Below, in pieces: positions 1 through 8,100 of a stretch of DNA of 19,028 nt (its first letter is position 1; every line of letters starts with the position of its first letter). The position numbers were made by a program, and so were the translations under genes. The notes beneath the pieces are model-generated. The model did no database searches and was not told the DNA's origin. It saw only the letters and a program-made list of their open reading frames with translations. The DNA is from Nitrososphaerales archaeon (GTDB taxonomy: Archaea > Thermoproteota > Nitrososphaeria > Nitrososphaerales > CADDZS01): NCBI GenBank assembly GCA_030043455.1, contig JASHXQ010000234.1, forward strand, positions 1 through 19,028. The letters run 5' to 3'.

Positions 1-1
1 T

Positions 2-2722
2 CAGATGGACAAGCCGGACGTGGATTATATCGAGGGACTTTCTCCGGCTATTTCCATCGAGCAGAGGACCGCCGCGAAAAATCCCCGATCTACCGTAGCG
101 ACAGTAACGGAAATTCACGATTACTTGCGCCTAATGTACGCGAGGATTGGAGTGCCCCACTGTCCGAATTGTCAAAAGGTAATCGCCAAGCAAACCGTCG
201 AGCAGATGGTCGATCAGGTGATGAAGCTGAAAGAAGGCACGAAGATTCAGGTGCTAGCACCAGTGATCAAGGCGCAAAAGGGGGAACACAAGGACATTTT
301 CAAGAATCTCGGGAAACAGGGTTACTCCCGCGTTCGGGTGGACGGCAAGATAAGAGAGCTTGCGGATTCGGACGATAAGCTGGTTCTCGAGAAAAATAAG
401 AAACACACGATCGAAGCGGTCGTCGACAGACTCATCGTAAAGCCCGGAATTGAAAAGCGTCTCGCAGATTCGATACAAACCTCACTCGGCCTCTCGAAGG
501 GCACGATCGTTTTCGACGTAAATGAAGACAAGTCACAAGAAGTCGTCCTGAGCGAAGCCATGGCCTGTGCGACTTGCGGATTTTCACTCGAGGAGCTATC
601 TCCGCGAATGTTTTCCTTCAACAGTCCCTTTGGAGCGTGCAAGCAATGTCTCGGGCTGGGTTATCTGCTGAACATGGACCCCGACCTCGTTATTCCCGAT
701 CGTTCCCTTTCGATCCTCGACGGTGCCATTGTGACTATGGGAAACACCGACAGCTGGTCTATGCAACACTTGGAATCGATGGGAAGACGCTACGGTTTCC
801 GGGTCAACGTTCCGGTAAACAAGCTCAGACGAGAAGAATTGAACACACTCCTTAACGGATCGAACCCGAATGAGAGGCGTCCTAAACCCACGCGCTTCCA
901 CCATTGGTACAACTACGATCAGTGGGAGGGTATCCTCCCACAGCTAGAGAGGCGGTATATGGAGACGGACTCGGAGTACATGAAGGAGTGGTATTCACAT
1001 TACATGAGCAACCAGAAATGCCCCTCGTGCAACGGAGAGAGATTCAAGCCAGAGATCCTCGCTGTCACGGTTAACGAAAAATCAATCTCGGAAGTCTCGC
1101 GGCTTTCCGTCCGGCAGTCTATTCAGTTTTTCACGCATCTGGAGCTCACCGAAAAAGAGACCATCATTGCGGCCCAAATTCTGAAGGAGATAAAGGCCAG
1201 ACTGACTTTCTTGATGAACGTGGGTCTCGATTATCTCACATTGGATCGCGCTGCAGCTTCCCTTTCCGGGGGTGAGGCCCAAAGGATCCAGCTCGCCACA
1301 CAAATCGGCTCGAGCCTCGTCGGGGTGCTTTACATTCTGGATGAACCTTCGATCGGCTTGCATCAGCGTGACAATAAGAAATTGATTGCCACCCTGAAAA
1401 CACTCCGGGATATTGGAAACACCGTGCTCGTAGTGGAGCACGACGAAGAAACGATTCGCGAATCGGATTTCGTGGTTGATCTTGGACCTGGTGCGGGTGT
1501 CCACGGCGGCTTTGTTGTAGCAACTGGAACACCGGAGGAGATCACTGTCAATCCAGAGTCCATCACTGGAATGTATCTTTCCGGAAATAGAGTAATTCCT
1601 GTCCCAGAAAGGCGGCGAACGAAATCTTCTCGTGTACTCGTTGTCAATGGAGCTAGAGAGAACAATCTACGAAACATTGATGTCGAGTTTCCACTGGGAA
1701 TTTTCGTGTGCGTGACGGGTGTCTCCGGTTCTGGTAAGAGCTCCCTAGTAAATGACATTCTTTACAGATCGCTTGCCCAGCAGCTCTATTCTTCGAGGGA
1801 CAAGCCTGGGGTGCACGACAAAATTCTGGGCACGGAAAATATCGATAAGGCGATTATTATCGACCAATCTCCGATCGGTCGGACGCCTAGATCCAACCCT
1901 GCGACCTACGTTGGTCTCTTCACGGATGTGAGGGACCTATTCACGAAACTGCCGGACGCGATCTCGCGTGGGTACAAGCCCGGGCGTTTCAGCTTCAACG
2001 TCAAAGGAGGGCGCTGCGAAGCGTGTGAGGGCGATGGTATCATTCGACTGGAGATGCATTTCTTGCCGGACGTGTACGTGCCGTGCGAGGTGTGCAAGGG
2101 CAAGAGGTACAACCGCGAGACTTTGGAGATCCGTTACAAGGGGAAGAATATTTCCGAAGTACTAGAAATGACCGTAGAGGAAGCCCTGCAGTTTTTTGAG
2201 AATATTCCCCGGATTCGTAGAAAGCTCGAGACTCTGAACGACGTGGGACTGGGTTACATAGAGCTGGGTCAATCGGCTACAACTCTGTCCGGGGGCGAAG
2301 CTCAACGGGTGAAACTTGGCTCGGAGCTCTCAAAGAGACCCACAGGGAAAACGCTGTATCTTTTGGACGAACCCACTACGGGGTTGCACTTCGAGGATAT
2401 CAAAAAACTTCTGAGCGTTCTGCAGAGGCTCACGGAGGGAGGAAACAGCGTCATCGTTATAGAGCATAATCTGGATGTGATCAAAACCGCGGACTGGATC
2501 ATTGACCTTGGACCGGAAGGCGGAGAGCGTGGCGGGATCGTCGTTGCCGAGGGTACGCCTGAAGAGGTCGCTCAGATTGAAAAATCGTACACGGGCCAGT
2601 TTTTACGAAAGATGCTCACCCCAAAATCTGACAATGCCCTAATCGAGAGAATTGAGGAAGATGATAGATCCGTTGTTGAAGCTATCCCCACTGCAAGAAG
2701 CGATCTCCACTCCACTGGATAG
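2..2722 (+). CDS. uvrA: UvrABC excinuclease subunit A (5' end cut by window)
   Basis: UvrA is the ATP-dependent damage-recognition subunit of bacterial-type nucleotide excision repair; it dimerises and loads UvrB on damaged DNA. The reading frame is open to the left edge, and the first visible residues ([17 protein letters not shown]) are internal in the family, so roughly the first 80-90 residues, with the first Walker A, lie outside. Numbering from M at base 5, I see a zinc module C188-x2-C191-x20-C212-x2-C215, first ABC signature LSGGE (420-424), Walker B with DEP at 446-448, second Walker A GVSGSGKS (572-579), second zinc module C671/C674/C694/C697, second signature LSGGE (761-765) and Walker B DEP (788-790). 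All are intact, so the visible part looks functional. The 3' end overlaps uvrC, implying one transcript and coupled translation. UvrB is not in the window. In archaea this system is generally regarded as bacterial in origin. Confidence 0.97.
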   Translation, partial: QMDKPDVDYIEGLSPAISIEQRTAAKNPRSTVATVTEIHDYLRLMYARIGVPHCPNCQKVIAKQTVEQMVDQVMKLKEGTKIQVLAPVIKAQKGEHKDIFKNLGKQGYSRVRVDGKIRELADSDDKLVLEKNKKHTIEAVVDRLIVKPGIEKRLADSIQTSLGLSKGTIVFDVNEDKSQEVVLSEAMACATCGFSLEELSPRMFSFNSPFGACKQCLGLGYLLNMDPDLVIPDRSLSILDGAIVTMGNTDSWSMQHLESMGRRYGFRVNVPVNKLRREELNTLLNGSNPNERRPKPTRFHHWYNYDQWEGILPQLERRYMETDSEYMKEWYSHYMSNQKCPSCNGERFKPEILAVTVNEKSISEVSRLSVRQSIQFFTHLELTEKETIIAAQILKEIKARLTFLMNVGLDYLTLDRAAASLSGGEAQRIQLATQIGSSLVGVLYILDEPSIGLHQRDNKKLIATLKTLRDIGNTVLVVEHDEETIRESDFVVDLGPGAGVHGGFVVATGTPEEITVNPESITGMYLSGNRVIPVPERRRTKSSRVLVVNGARENNLRNIDVEFPLGIFVCVTGVSGSGKSSLVNDILYRSLAQQLYSSRDKPGVHDKILGTENIDKAIIIDQSPIGRTPRSNPATYVGLFTDVRDLFTKLPDAISRGYKPGRFSFNVKGGRCEACEGDGIIRLEMHFLPDVYVPCEVCKGKRYNRETLEIRYKGKNISEVLEMTVEEALQFFENIPRIRRKLETLNDVGLGYIELGQSATTLSGGEAQRVKLGSELSKRPTGKTLYLLDEPTTGLHFEDIKKLLSVLQRLTEGGNSVIVIEHNLDVIKTADWIIDLGPEGGERGGIVVAEGTPEEVAQIEKSYTGQFLRKMLTPKSDNALIERIEEDDRSVVEAIPTARSDLHSTG

Positions 2723-4616
2723 TTTCGACAAACTCCCCGAGAGAGCCGGGGTTTACATCCTCAAGAGTTCCGAAGGAACTCCAGTCTATGTAGGCAAAGC
2801 GAGCAACATCCGGGGGCGCGTACAAGCCCATCTCCGTCCACGTTTTGATGATCCCATCGGTCAAAATCTGAAGGACCAGATCAAAAGTGCAGACTATATC
2901 TTCACGCTCTCTCCCATTGAGGCTCTCCTCCTAGAGAATGTTCTCATCAAGCGGTACAAACCAAAGTACAACATTCGACTGAAGGATGACAAAAGCTATC
3001 CCTTCATCAAAATCACTTCAGAGGTAGTTCCCCGGGTCTTGGTCACCCGCCGGGTGGAGGACGACGGTTCTCAGTACTTCGGGCCTTACGGTAATGTGAG
3101 AGCCGCTCGCAGAACTGTGAAGTACCTCCGGAAGATCTTCCCTATCCGGGGTTGCACTTTGCCTCTGGACTGGGAGAAGAGATTCAAATCTTGCATCGAC
3201 TATAACATTGGACTCTGCAAGGCCCCTTGCGTCTTTGCCGTTTCTCGGGAAGAGTATTCTGACGACGTTAAGAAATTCGAGCTGTTCCTGGGGGGCAAAC
3301 TCGTAAAGCTCTCGAAGGTCATGTACGACGATATGTGGAAAGCTTCGGAGGCCCAGGAGTACGAAAGGGCTTCCAAGATAAGGAACGAAATTCGTTCATT
3401 GGAAGCAACCGCCCTAAAGCAGCGAATTGCCTTTCCCAGCCAGAAAGATCGGGACAAGGATGTGGTCACAATCGCCAGGGCGGGCGCTGACGATGTTGAA
3501 GAGAATTCTGAGTTGAGGCGCACGGCGGCCGCTATAGTCTTCCAAGTGAGGCAAGGGAACGTCGTAGGACGAGAAAAATACATTCTGGACGTGGTCACAG
3601 CATCTGCCGAGGATTCCGAGATCCTGTCAGCCTTCATAAAACAGCATTACACATCGACCGAGGCTCTTGTAGGGCATCAATTTCCACAAGAGATCTTAGT
3701 ACCCGTTTACCTGTCAGATGCCAAGGAAATTGAGGAGTTGATCAAGAGCATCGCTGCAGAGGCAGAAGAACGAGTCGATGTCTCCGTAAAACTCGTTACG
3801 GCAGGATTGAGCGAAGAGAATCGCCGACTGATGAAGCTAGCCCAGGATAATGCCCAACTGGTTCTGAAAGAGCAGGAATCCAAAGTGGACGTCCGAAAAA
3901 GAGAGCGGCTGCGAGCTCTTAAGGACATTAAAGAAAGATTGGACCTCGGTCATCTTCCCCGAAGGATAGAATGCTTTGATATTTCCAATATCCGCGGAAA
4001 CGAAGCAGTAGGTGCGATGACTGTGTTCCGGGATGGTTTTCCAGACAAAACCCAGTACCGCAAATTCAAGATCAAGACCGTTGAGGGGATTGATGATTAC
4101 TCCATGATGGCCGAAATGATCAGCCGCAGATTCAAGAGGTTGAAGGCACCCGAGAACGATGAAGGTGGGAAACGCTGGGCGCGGGAACCTCCAGATCTCG
4201 TCGTCATTGACGGCGGTCGGGGTCATCTCAACGCGGCTCTCGACCGGATGCATAGTGATGGAGTGTTTGGAATTCCCACTGTGGCACTTGCCAAGAAAGA
4301 AGAACTCGTATTCACTCCAGCGCGAATGCGTCCCATAAAACTTCCTCGGGACTCGGAGGCTCTTCATATTCTACAACATATCCGAGATCAAGCTCATCGC
4401 TTTGGTATAACCTATCATAGGAAACTGCGTAACAAACACGTCACTCGATCGAAACTGGATGAAATTGCGGGAGTGGGCGAAAAACGCAAACGCAACCTTC
4501 TGGCACACTTTGGATCGGTGGATGCCGTGAAGAGAGCCGCGCCTGAAGAAATTGCTCAAGTCGCACAGATCAGCGAGAAACTGGCAAAGACGATTGTGGA
4601 CGAATTGAATTCGTAG
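2652..4616 (+). CDS. uvrC: UvrABC excinuclease subunit C
   Basis: UvrC makes the two incisions flanking a lesion after UvrA and UvrB have marked it. Counting from TTG at 2652 (654 residues, normal for the family), the GIY-YIG 3'-incision domain covers about 28-110 (GVY 33-35, YVG 46-48, E90/E95). Four cysteines C168, C181, C189 and C193 match the spacing of the [4Fe-4S] ligands known in E. coli UvrC. The UVR helix hairpin that binds UvrB is near 222-252. The RNase H-like 5'-incision domain contains IECFDISN and VVIDGG, with conserved acidic residues. A tandem helix-hairpin-helix DNA-binding region ([16 protein letters not shown]) ends the protein. ATG at 2661 is an alternative start, with GAGG just upstream at 2654-2657; either choice overlaps the end of uvrA. 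Complete and probably active. Confidence 0.97.
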   Translation: MRKMIDPLLKLSPLQEAISTPLDSFDKLPERAGVYILKSSEGTPVYVGKASNIRGRVQAHLRPRFDDPIGQNLKDQIKSADYIFTLSPIEALLLENVLIKRYKPKYNIRLKDDKSYPFIKITSEVVPRVLVTRRVEDDGSQYFGPYGNVRAARRTVKYLRKIFPIRGCTLPLDWEKRFKSCIDYNIGLCKAPCVFAVSREEYSDDVKKFELFLGGKLVKLSKVMYDDMWKASEAQEYERASKIRNEIRSLEATALKQRIAFPSQKDRDKDVVTIARAGADDVEENSELRRTAAAIVFQVRQGNVVGREKYILDVVTASAEDSEILSAFIKQHYTSTEALVGHQFPQEILVPVYLSDAKEIEELIKSIAAEAEERVDVSVKLVTAGLSEENRRLMKLAQDNAQLVLKEQESKVDVRKRERLRALKDIKERLDLGHLPRRIECFDISNIRGNEAVGAMTVFRDGFPDKTQYRKFKIKTVEGIDDYSMMAEMISRRFKRLKAPENDEGGKRWAREPPDLVVIDGGRGHLNAALDRMHSDGVFGIPTVALAKKEELVFTPARMRPIKLPRDSEALHILQHIRDQAHRFGITYHRKLRNKHVTRSKLDEIAGVGEKRKRNLLAHFGSVDAVKRAAPEEIAQVAQISEKLAKTIVDELNS

Positions 4617-4691
4617 AGTGCCTGTCTTTAATCCCTTGAAACTTCGAAAATCGGTTTAGCTAAAGATCCATATCGTACGTTCACAAGTCTG

Positions 4692-4699
4692 AATATAGC
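4692..4699 (+). promoter_or_regulatory. Possible TATA box for the 53-residue ORF
   Basis: AATATAGC lies 21-28 bases before the ATG at 4720. That is the spacing expected for an archaeal promoter driving a leaderless or near-leaderless transcript, and no Shine-Dalgarno sequence is visible. Call by inspection only. Confidence 0.4.
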
Positions 4700-4719
4700 A
4701 GTACGCTTGATTTGCTACT

Positions 4720-4881
4720 ATGAAAAAATCTTCCAAGAAGGTTGCTGGTCAGAAAAGATTCTGGTGCATCCTCGACGCTGATATCCATGCCAAAAACGAG
4801 CAAGAAGCTGCCAAGGAATTCCTGAAGCTCTACGGGATCCACTCTGCGAGCGTTAGAGATATTCTGGTGGAAGATGCGTAG
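4720..4881 (+). CDS. Small uncharacterised 53-residue protein
   Basis: This short frame starts at ATG 4720 and ends with TAG at 4879-4881. I do not recognise the family. The N-terminus is strongly basic (MKKSSKKVAGQKR). It is followed by a likely beta strand (RFWCILDADIHA), an amphipathic helix (NEQEAAKEFLKLYG) and a second strand (SVRDILVEDA). That beta-alpha-beta pattern recalls half of a ferredoxin-like or ACT-type fold, but this is a secondary-structure guess. It has its own TATA-like element at 4692-4699 and a T-rich tract soon after the stop, so it reads as a monocistronic unit between uvrC and a small membrane gene. No signal peptide or membrane segment; probably cytosolic. The codon pattern and clean punctuation make a chance frame unlikely, but homologue conservation is untested. 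Confidence 0.6.
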   Translation: MKKSSKKVAGQKRFWCILDADIHAKNEQEAAKEFLKLYGIHSASVRDILVEDA

Positions 4882-4909
4882 AATCCGGGTCTACTTAATC
4901 TCCCTCTAT

Positions 4910-4929
4910 TTTTCCGTTTTCCAAAAACC
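4910..4929 (+). terminator. T-rich terminator after the 53-residue ORF
   Basis: Two T runs (TTTTT and TTTT, within 4910-4929) follow the TAG at 4881 by about 30 bases with no strong hairpin. Oligo-T tracts of this kind terminate archaeal RNA polymerase. Confidence 0.35.
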
Positions 4930-5005
4930 CCAATATCATTAATGCGCAATTTGTAGCTGCACGTATAACTAACTCCTTTTGCTCAACATAAGAGCACAGG
5001 AGAGA

Positions 5006-5191
5006 GTGACCGATCCACAGTTGAAAGCTCACGAGAGCAATGAGTTTATCTCCGTCTTCCTTTGGGTAGTTTCGCTTTCAATCATTTTTCTCGTAGCCAG
5101 GCCGGTTCTGGGATTTGCGGTCATCGTTTGTTGCATGTACTTCACCTTCTACCTGTTCTCGTATACTAGCACCAAGAGTCCGTCTCTTTAG
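5006..5191 (+). CDS. Small two-helix membrane protein, unknown function
   Basis: I do not recognise a family. From GTG 5006 it encodes 61 residues: a short polar N-terminus (MTDPQLKAHESNE), two closely spaced hydrophobic segments (about 14-32 and 34-53) joined by a tight Ala-Arg-Pro turn, and a short polar tail. The shape is that of a helical hairpin in the membrane with both ends on the same side. The frame also allows TTG at 4979, adding nine residues. I prefer GTG because AGGAG (4998-5002) lies just upstream, though the spacing is short, and because a TATA-like GTATAACT (4963-4970) would place the transcription start near 4990. A hairpin terminator follows nine bases after the stop. The gene is convergent with the three-gene minus-strand membrane operon. 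Confidence 0.55.
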   Translation: MTDPQLKAHESNEFISVFLWVVSLSIIFLVARPVLGFAVIVCCMYFTFYLFSYTSTKSPSL

Positions 5192-5199
5192 CTGTTGTA

Positions 5200-5227
5200 A
5201 AAGGACCATTATTGTCGGAGGTCCTTT
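5200..5227. terminator. Inverted-repeat terminator between convergent genes
   Basis: A perfect 8-bp stem, AAAGGACC (5200-5207) with GGTCCTTT (5220-5227), encloses a 12-base loop. It lies between the + gene ending at 5191 and the minus-strand operon ending at 5281, so it can serve both directions. A pyrimidine-rich stretch follows on the + strand. It resembles the hairpin at 7896-7924. Confidence 0.6.
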
Positions 5228-5280
5228 CTCCCTTCCTTCGTTCGTCCTTCCGGCTCATTTCGGTTGTTTCTGAACAGTGT

Positions 5281-5751
5281 CTATTCCAAGTGGACTTCGA
5301 GCATTTCTGAGGAAGAGGTCGAAGATCGAGAGCTTGCCGAAATAACTGCGGAGATAATCGACAAAGCAGATGGTAGCATCAAGAGATAGATTATCGTAGT
5401 AAAGTTCATCGAAACAGTGATTCCAGATACCTGTTCAGCAATAATTCCACCGTTGGTGAAGATGTAGATGTAGGCGATCTGCGCGATTCCATTGCCAATA
5501 GCGGCTGCATCCCCCAAGTAATGGTCTTGAAAGATGATCTGTAAACCGCTCAGGAGAGTAATCAGGATCGCGTAACCAGTGAACAGCGATTCATTGGACA
5601 GAGGTAGATTCGACAGCTCGGCGGCATAATTTTTGAGCAAAAGATCGGGGATTTCATAGAAGATGAAAATGGTGAGGATTCCATAGAAAGCTGCGTATGC
5701 TGCTCTTGAAACAAAAATACCAAGTTCTATTCCAAAGATCTTTCGGGTCAA
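5281..5751 (-). CDS. Four-helix integral membrane protein, unknown function
   Basis: Last gene of a three-gene minus-strand operon; family not recognised. The 156 residues contain four hydrophobic segments at about 14-34, 57-75, 84-105 and 117-140. Short loops separate them, and the hydrophilic tail is Ser-rich and acidic (SRSSTSSSEMLEVHLE). Start choice is TTG at 5751-5749, which overlaps the TGA of the preceding gene in the sequence TTGA; this is a coupling junction, with a purine-rich GGGTGGGA just upstream. The first helix begins soon after a basic N-terminus (MTRK), suggesting an inside N-terminus and both ends in the cytoplasm. It probably works with the two co-transcribed surface proteins, for example as a membrane anchor or channel-like partner, but nothing in the sequence shows a catalytic activity. 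Confidence 0.75.
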   Translation of the reverse strand: MTRKIFGIELGIFVSRAAYAAFYGILTIFIFYEIPDLLLKNYAAELSNLPLSNESLFTGYAILITLLSGLQIIFQDHYLGDAAAIGNGIAQIAYIYIFTNGGIIAEQVSGITVSMNFTTIIYLLMLPSALSIISAVISASSRSSTSSSEMLEVHLE

Positions 5752-6611
5752 GGTGTCCCACCCACAGATTTCGTAATCTGCAAAAACGGCGGTGTTGCTG
5801 GAGACTGAGAGAGAGCAATTTCTACAGTGTAAGATCCTTTCGTGACGCCACTTGCGAAATCGCTCGTCGGGAGCTGAAGATCAAAAGTCTGCTGATTCTC
5901 GCCCTCCGAGAAATTGAGAACCCCCGAAGTACCTCCGTAGCTGCCTGGAGATTTTCCCGGAATATCCGTCAAGTTAGCACTCAACCACAAACTGCCGGAT
6001 GCTACCGGTGAGGCATCTTCCCACGAGAGGATTAAAGGGACACTGAGGGTTTGTCCATCCGGAGCCAGATGTGCTCCTGATGCATTGAGAGAAGCAGAGA
6101 GATCTCCTAGAATGGGGCCGGCCGTGGTATTTGCAGCTTTGGTGATATTGATGCCGAGAAGGGGAACCATGTGCGCGGATATAGTAGTGTTGATGCTTAC
6201 CAAACTGGAATTAACCGCGGCCTCCTTCAAGGCTTCGGAGCTCTTCATCAATTCCGTGAAATTCAGAGGAATAGAAATATTGAGGCTCTGAGACTGGTTG
6301 GGCTGGATAACGTAGGCGCCGGAGTCAAAACTCCCTATAGTTGCATTATTCAGAGTAACCGTCCCGAGTAGCTCCAGTGTGAGAGGAAAGGTCATCTTGT
6401 TCGGGACGTTCAAGCCAGAGATTCTTAGGTTGGAACCATTGATGGAAATCTGCACTTGGTTCGATGATCCCCCTGTAATGGTGGAAGTAAGTGCGCCGTA
6501 TTCTTCGTACCCGGAATAAGCCGCGGTGGCAGCAATTGAAATCGTGGCTAGCAGAATTGCGAGGGAGACAAGCTTGAGGGTCTTCGAGATAAACGGGGGT
6601 TCCCTAGGCAT
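5748..6611 (-). CDS. Membrane-anchored extracellular protein rich in N-glycosylation sequons
   Basis: Middle gene of the operon, 287 residues, family not recognised. A basic N-terminus is followed by one hydrophobic segment (about 13-33, ending in Ala-rich TAAYSG), fitting a signal peptide or an N-terminal anchor. The remaining ~250 residues are polar, beta-strand-like and Cys-free, with alternating hydrophobic/Thr/Ser/Asn residues. I count twelve Asn-X-Ser/Thr sequons (such as NGS, NIS, NFT, NSS, NIT, NAS, NLT), consistent with a glycosylated archaeal cell-surface protein. The beta-rich, repetitive make-up suggests an immunoglobulin-like or LEA/WHy-like domain, though I cannot assign one. 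ATG at 6611 is preceded by GAGGG at suitable spacing. It starts 37 bases after the upstream gene and its stop overlaps the start of the next gene, so co-expression is likely. Confidence 0.8.
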   Translation of the reverse strand: MPREPPFISKTLKLVSLAILLATISIAATAAYSGYEEYGALTSTITGGSSNQVQISINGSNLRISGLNVPNKMTFPLTLELLGTVTLNNATIGSFDSGAYVIQPNQSQSLNISIPLNFTELMKSSEALKEAAVNSSLVSINTTISAHMVPLLGINITKAANTTAGPILGDLSASLNASGAHLAPDGQTLSVPLILSWEDASPVASGSLWLSANLTDIPGKSPGSYGGTSGVLNFSEGENQQTFDLQLPTSDFASGVTKGSYTVEIALSQSPATPPFLQITKSVGGTP

Positions 6612-6648
6612 ATGACAGCCCTCGGGCGATCAAAAAAAGTTGCTTGCT

Positions 6649-7035
6649 CTAGTTGTCGGCAGGTACTTCTAGAACTTGGGTCTGGTTAGTTTTACCAGCT
6701 ATGGCTACGGTTGACACCATTCCGGTGCCTTTGTCTACTTTGAAAGTGACTACACCAACGCCGCGATCTACCTTCATGAATTCCACCCCTCTCAAAAGGA
6801 AGGTTGATCCCACCCAGCCCATAATGCCGAGAAACATCACGACGATAGCTGCCTGCAGCAAAGAATTCAGACTGCCAACAAAGTCGGCGCCAGCGGAGTT
6901 GAAATCACTCTGCGCAAGTCCCATGTACACCCCGTACACATCGAAGGCAACTACGAAAGTTGCTGCAAGCATTACCGCGCCCACGATTGTTATAATTAGT
7001 CCTGTTGATCCCGACTTGTGCGAGAAAAGCGTCAA
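6649..7035 (-). CDS. Two-helix membrane protein with a short tandem repeat, unknown function
   Basis: First gene of the minus-strand operon; 128 residues, family not recognised. Two hydrophobic segments (about 11-31 and 60-82) flank a ~28-residue external loop (DVYGVYMGLAQSDFNSAG). The C-terminal tail is cytoplasmic or external depending on topology and contains two adjacent 11-residue units, KVDRGVGVVTF and KVDKGTGMVST (88-109), followed by TNQTQVLEVPADN. TTG at 7035 is the only plausible start: no in-frame ATG or GTG lies between it and the upstream in-frame stop, and the TATA-like ATTTATAAG about 35 bases upstream predicts a short leader. The organisation (small membrane protein, glycosylated ectodomain, four-helix protein) suggests an envelope complex, which is inference. 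Confidence 0.75.
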   Translation of the reverse strand: MTLFSHKSGSTGLIITIVGAVMLAATFVVAFDVYGVYMGLAQSDFNSAGADFVGSLNSLLQAAIVVMFLGIMGWVGSTFLLRGVEFMKVDRGVGVVTFKVDKGTGMVSTVAIAGKTNQTQVLEVPADN

Positions 7036-7067
7036 GGCCGAAGAATCATGAGTAAAATGTGCTTTTT

Positions 7068-7076
7068 CTTATAAAT
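7068..7076 (-). promoter_or_regulatory. TATA box of the three-gene membrane operon
   Basis: On the minus strand the sequence reads ATTTATAAG, centred about 37 bases before the TTG at 7035. An initiation point about 25 bases downstream would give a leader of about ten bases. It lies in the 252-base divergent space shared with the coiled-coil gene at 7288. Confidence 0.5.
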
Positions 7077-7287
7077 CACTTGAGAGCTCTGAATACTGTT
7101 TCCGGATCTCATTTCTCTTTCTGTACTTGATCGGTGCCTAACTGTCTTGGCGAATTCTTCCCCCGACTTAGTCTGTCGGAATAATTTCCGGTTACAGAAT
7201 AAACACAAGATGGGCAAAGTATCAAAATATGTTGACTAGGTTCATTAGATATGTCGTAAGCCTGTCGATCTCGCGTTTTACAAGAGC

Positions 7288-7896
7288 GTGTGTGTTCAAA
7301 AAGTGAGCAGCAGAACCGAACAAATCACCAGCGAAGTACGGCGGTTGGTAATGACGGCTAGGAGCCTTCAGGCACAGCTAGATCAATCCATCCCAAAGAA
7401 AACCCACGAGGAAGTCGTCGCACGAATGCAAGGAACAATCGACGGCATGGCACAGGAACTGAGAAGAACCAAAACTCAGTTGGAAGAGACCCAGACCATC
7501 GGGGCGGGACTATCCCTTCTGAGTAGACAGGTCGCAGCCTCAAGCGAGCAGGTCAAAGAAGCTACAGTGAAGCTCTCTGAGGTCACAGTACCGAATCAGG
7601 TCTTCCAGCAAGCGATGGCCAAAATTTCGGAGCTGGAACAGGTAGTCAACAGAAAGGAGCAGGAGATCAAATCGATCAACGACTCCACCGTCCTCAAGGA
7701 GCAGTACATGCGTGCGGAAGCAAGAATCTCGGAGTTAGAGACGATCCTCTCCAATTCGATGCCCAAGACCGAGTTCGAGGACCTCTCCCAGCAGATCGAC
7801 ACTCTGACGAAGACGGCTCCCCTCATCCAGAGCACGGATGTCGAAACACTCTCTCCACTCTCGGCCCCTCAAACCGTGCAAATAACCGCCAACTAA
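7288..7896 (+). CDS. Coiled-coil protein with degenerate repeats, unknown function
   Basis: A 202-residue soluble protein that is almost entirely helical, charged and Gln/Glu/Lys-rich; family not recognised. The N-terminal part (about 5-75) forms one long predicted coiled coil. Four segments share a pattern x-P/L-K-x-x-F/Y-x(6)-I-x-E-L: I35-PKKTHEE, V101-PNQVFQQAMAKISELE, V135-LKEQYMRAEARISELE and M158-PKTEFEDLSQQIDTL. The two central copies both contain ISELE. The C-terminal 30 residues are Ser/Thr/Pro-rich and probably disordered. There are no membrane segments, and one cysteine (residue 2). GTG 7288 is the furthest start; GTG 7303 is an alternative. It is transcribed away from the membrane operon and ends directly on a strong hairpin terminator. 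A structural, scaffold or chromosome/cell-surface-associated filament role is possible; nothing points to an enzyme. Confidence 0.75.
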   Translation: MCVQKVSSRTEQITSEVRRLVMTARSLQAQLDQSIPKKTHEEVVARMQGTIDGMAQELRRTKTQLEETQTIGAGLSLLSRQVAASSEQVKEATVKLSEVTVPNQVFQQAMAKISELEQVVNRKEQEIKSINDSTVLKEQYMRAEARISELETILSNSMPKTEFEDLSQQIDTLTKTAPLIQSTDVETLSPLSAPQTVQITAN

Positions 7897-7938
7897 AAAG
7901 GACCTCCCCTTTCGGAGGCCTTTTCCTTTTTCTTTTCC
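7896..7938 (+). terminator. Hairpin plus T-rich terminator of the coiled-coil gene
   Basis: AAAAGGACCTCC (7896-7907) pairs with GGAGGCCTTTT (7914-7924) over 11 bp with a single bulged A and a six-base loop. T-rich sequence continues to about 7938. It begins at the stop codon of the coiled-coil gene. Confidence 0.75.
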
Positions 7939-8062
7939 TCACCGGATCTTTGTTGGATGTTTTTTCCGAGTGTCCTAATTCCTGAATTTAGGGCCTACCA
8001 GCTTAATATTACGACAAATAGTCCAACCGCCGGAATGAAATATCACACTACCCGGAACACTA

Positions 8063-8070
8063 CATAAATA
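8063..8070 (+). promoter_or_regulatory. TATA box of the Ser/Thr-rich surface protein gene
   Basis: CATAAATA lies about 31-38 bases before the TTG at 8101. The expected transcription start, 25-30 bases on, would leave only a few bases of leader, in agreement with the absence of a Shine-Dalgarno sequence there. Confidence 0.5.
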
Positions 8071-8100
8071 TCCAGCTTTAGTACGCAAACCGTTTTCACC

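Noticed and set aside
5228..5280. Pyrimidine-rich CTTCC/TTCG repeats after the hairpin, considered as a repeat array
   Set aside because: Short, imperfect and confined to about 30 bases; simple low-complexity sequence in a convergent gap.
6653..7051. 132-codon + strand frame opposite the two-helix membrane protein
   Set aside because: The minus-strand reading has membrane helices, a promoter and an operon partner; this one has none.
7032..7217. Minus-strand frame of 61 codons with a CLFC motif resembling a zinc knuckle
   Set aside because: Only one Cys pair, TTG start without upstream signals, and it runs through the promoter and start of the membrane operon. Probably chance.
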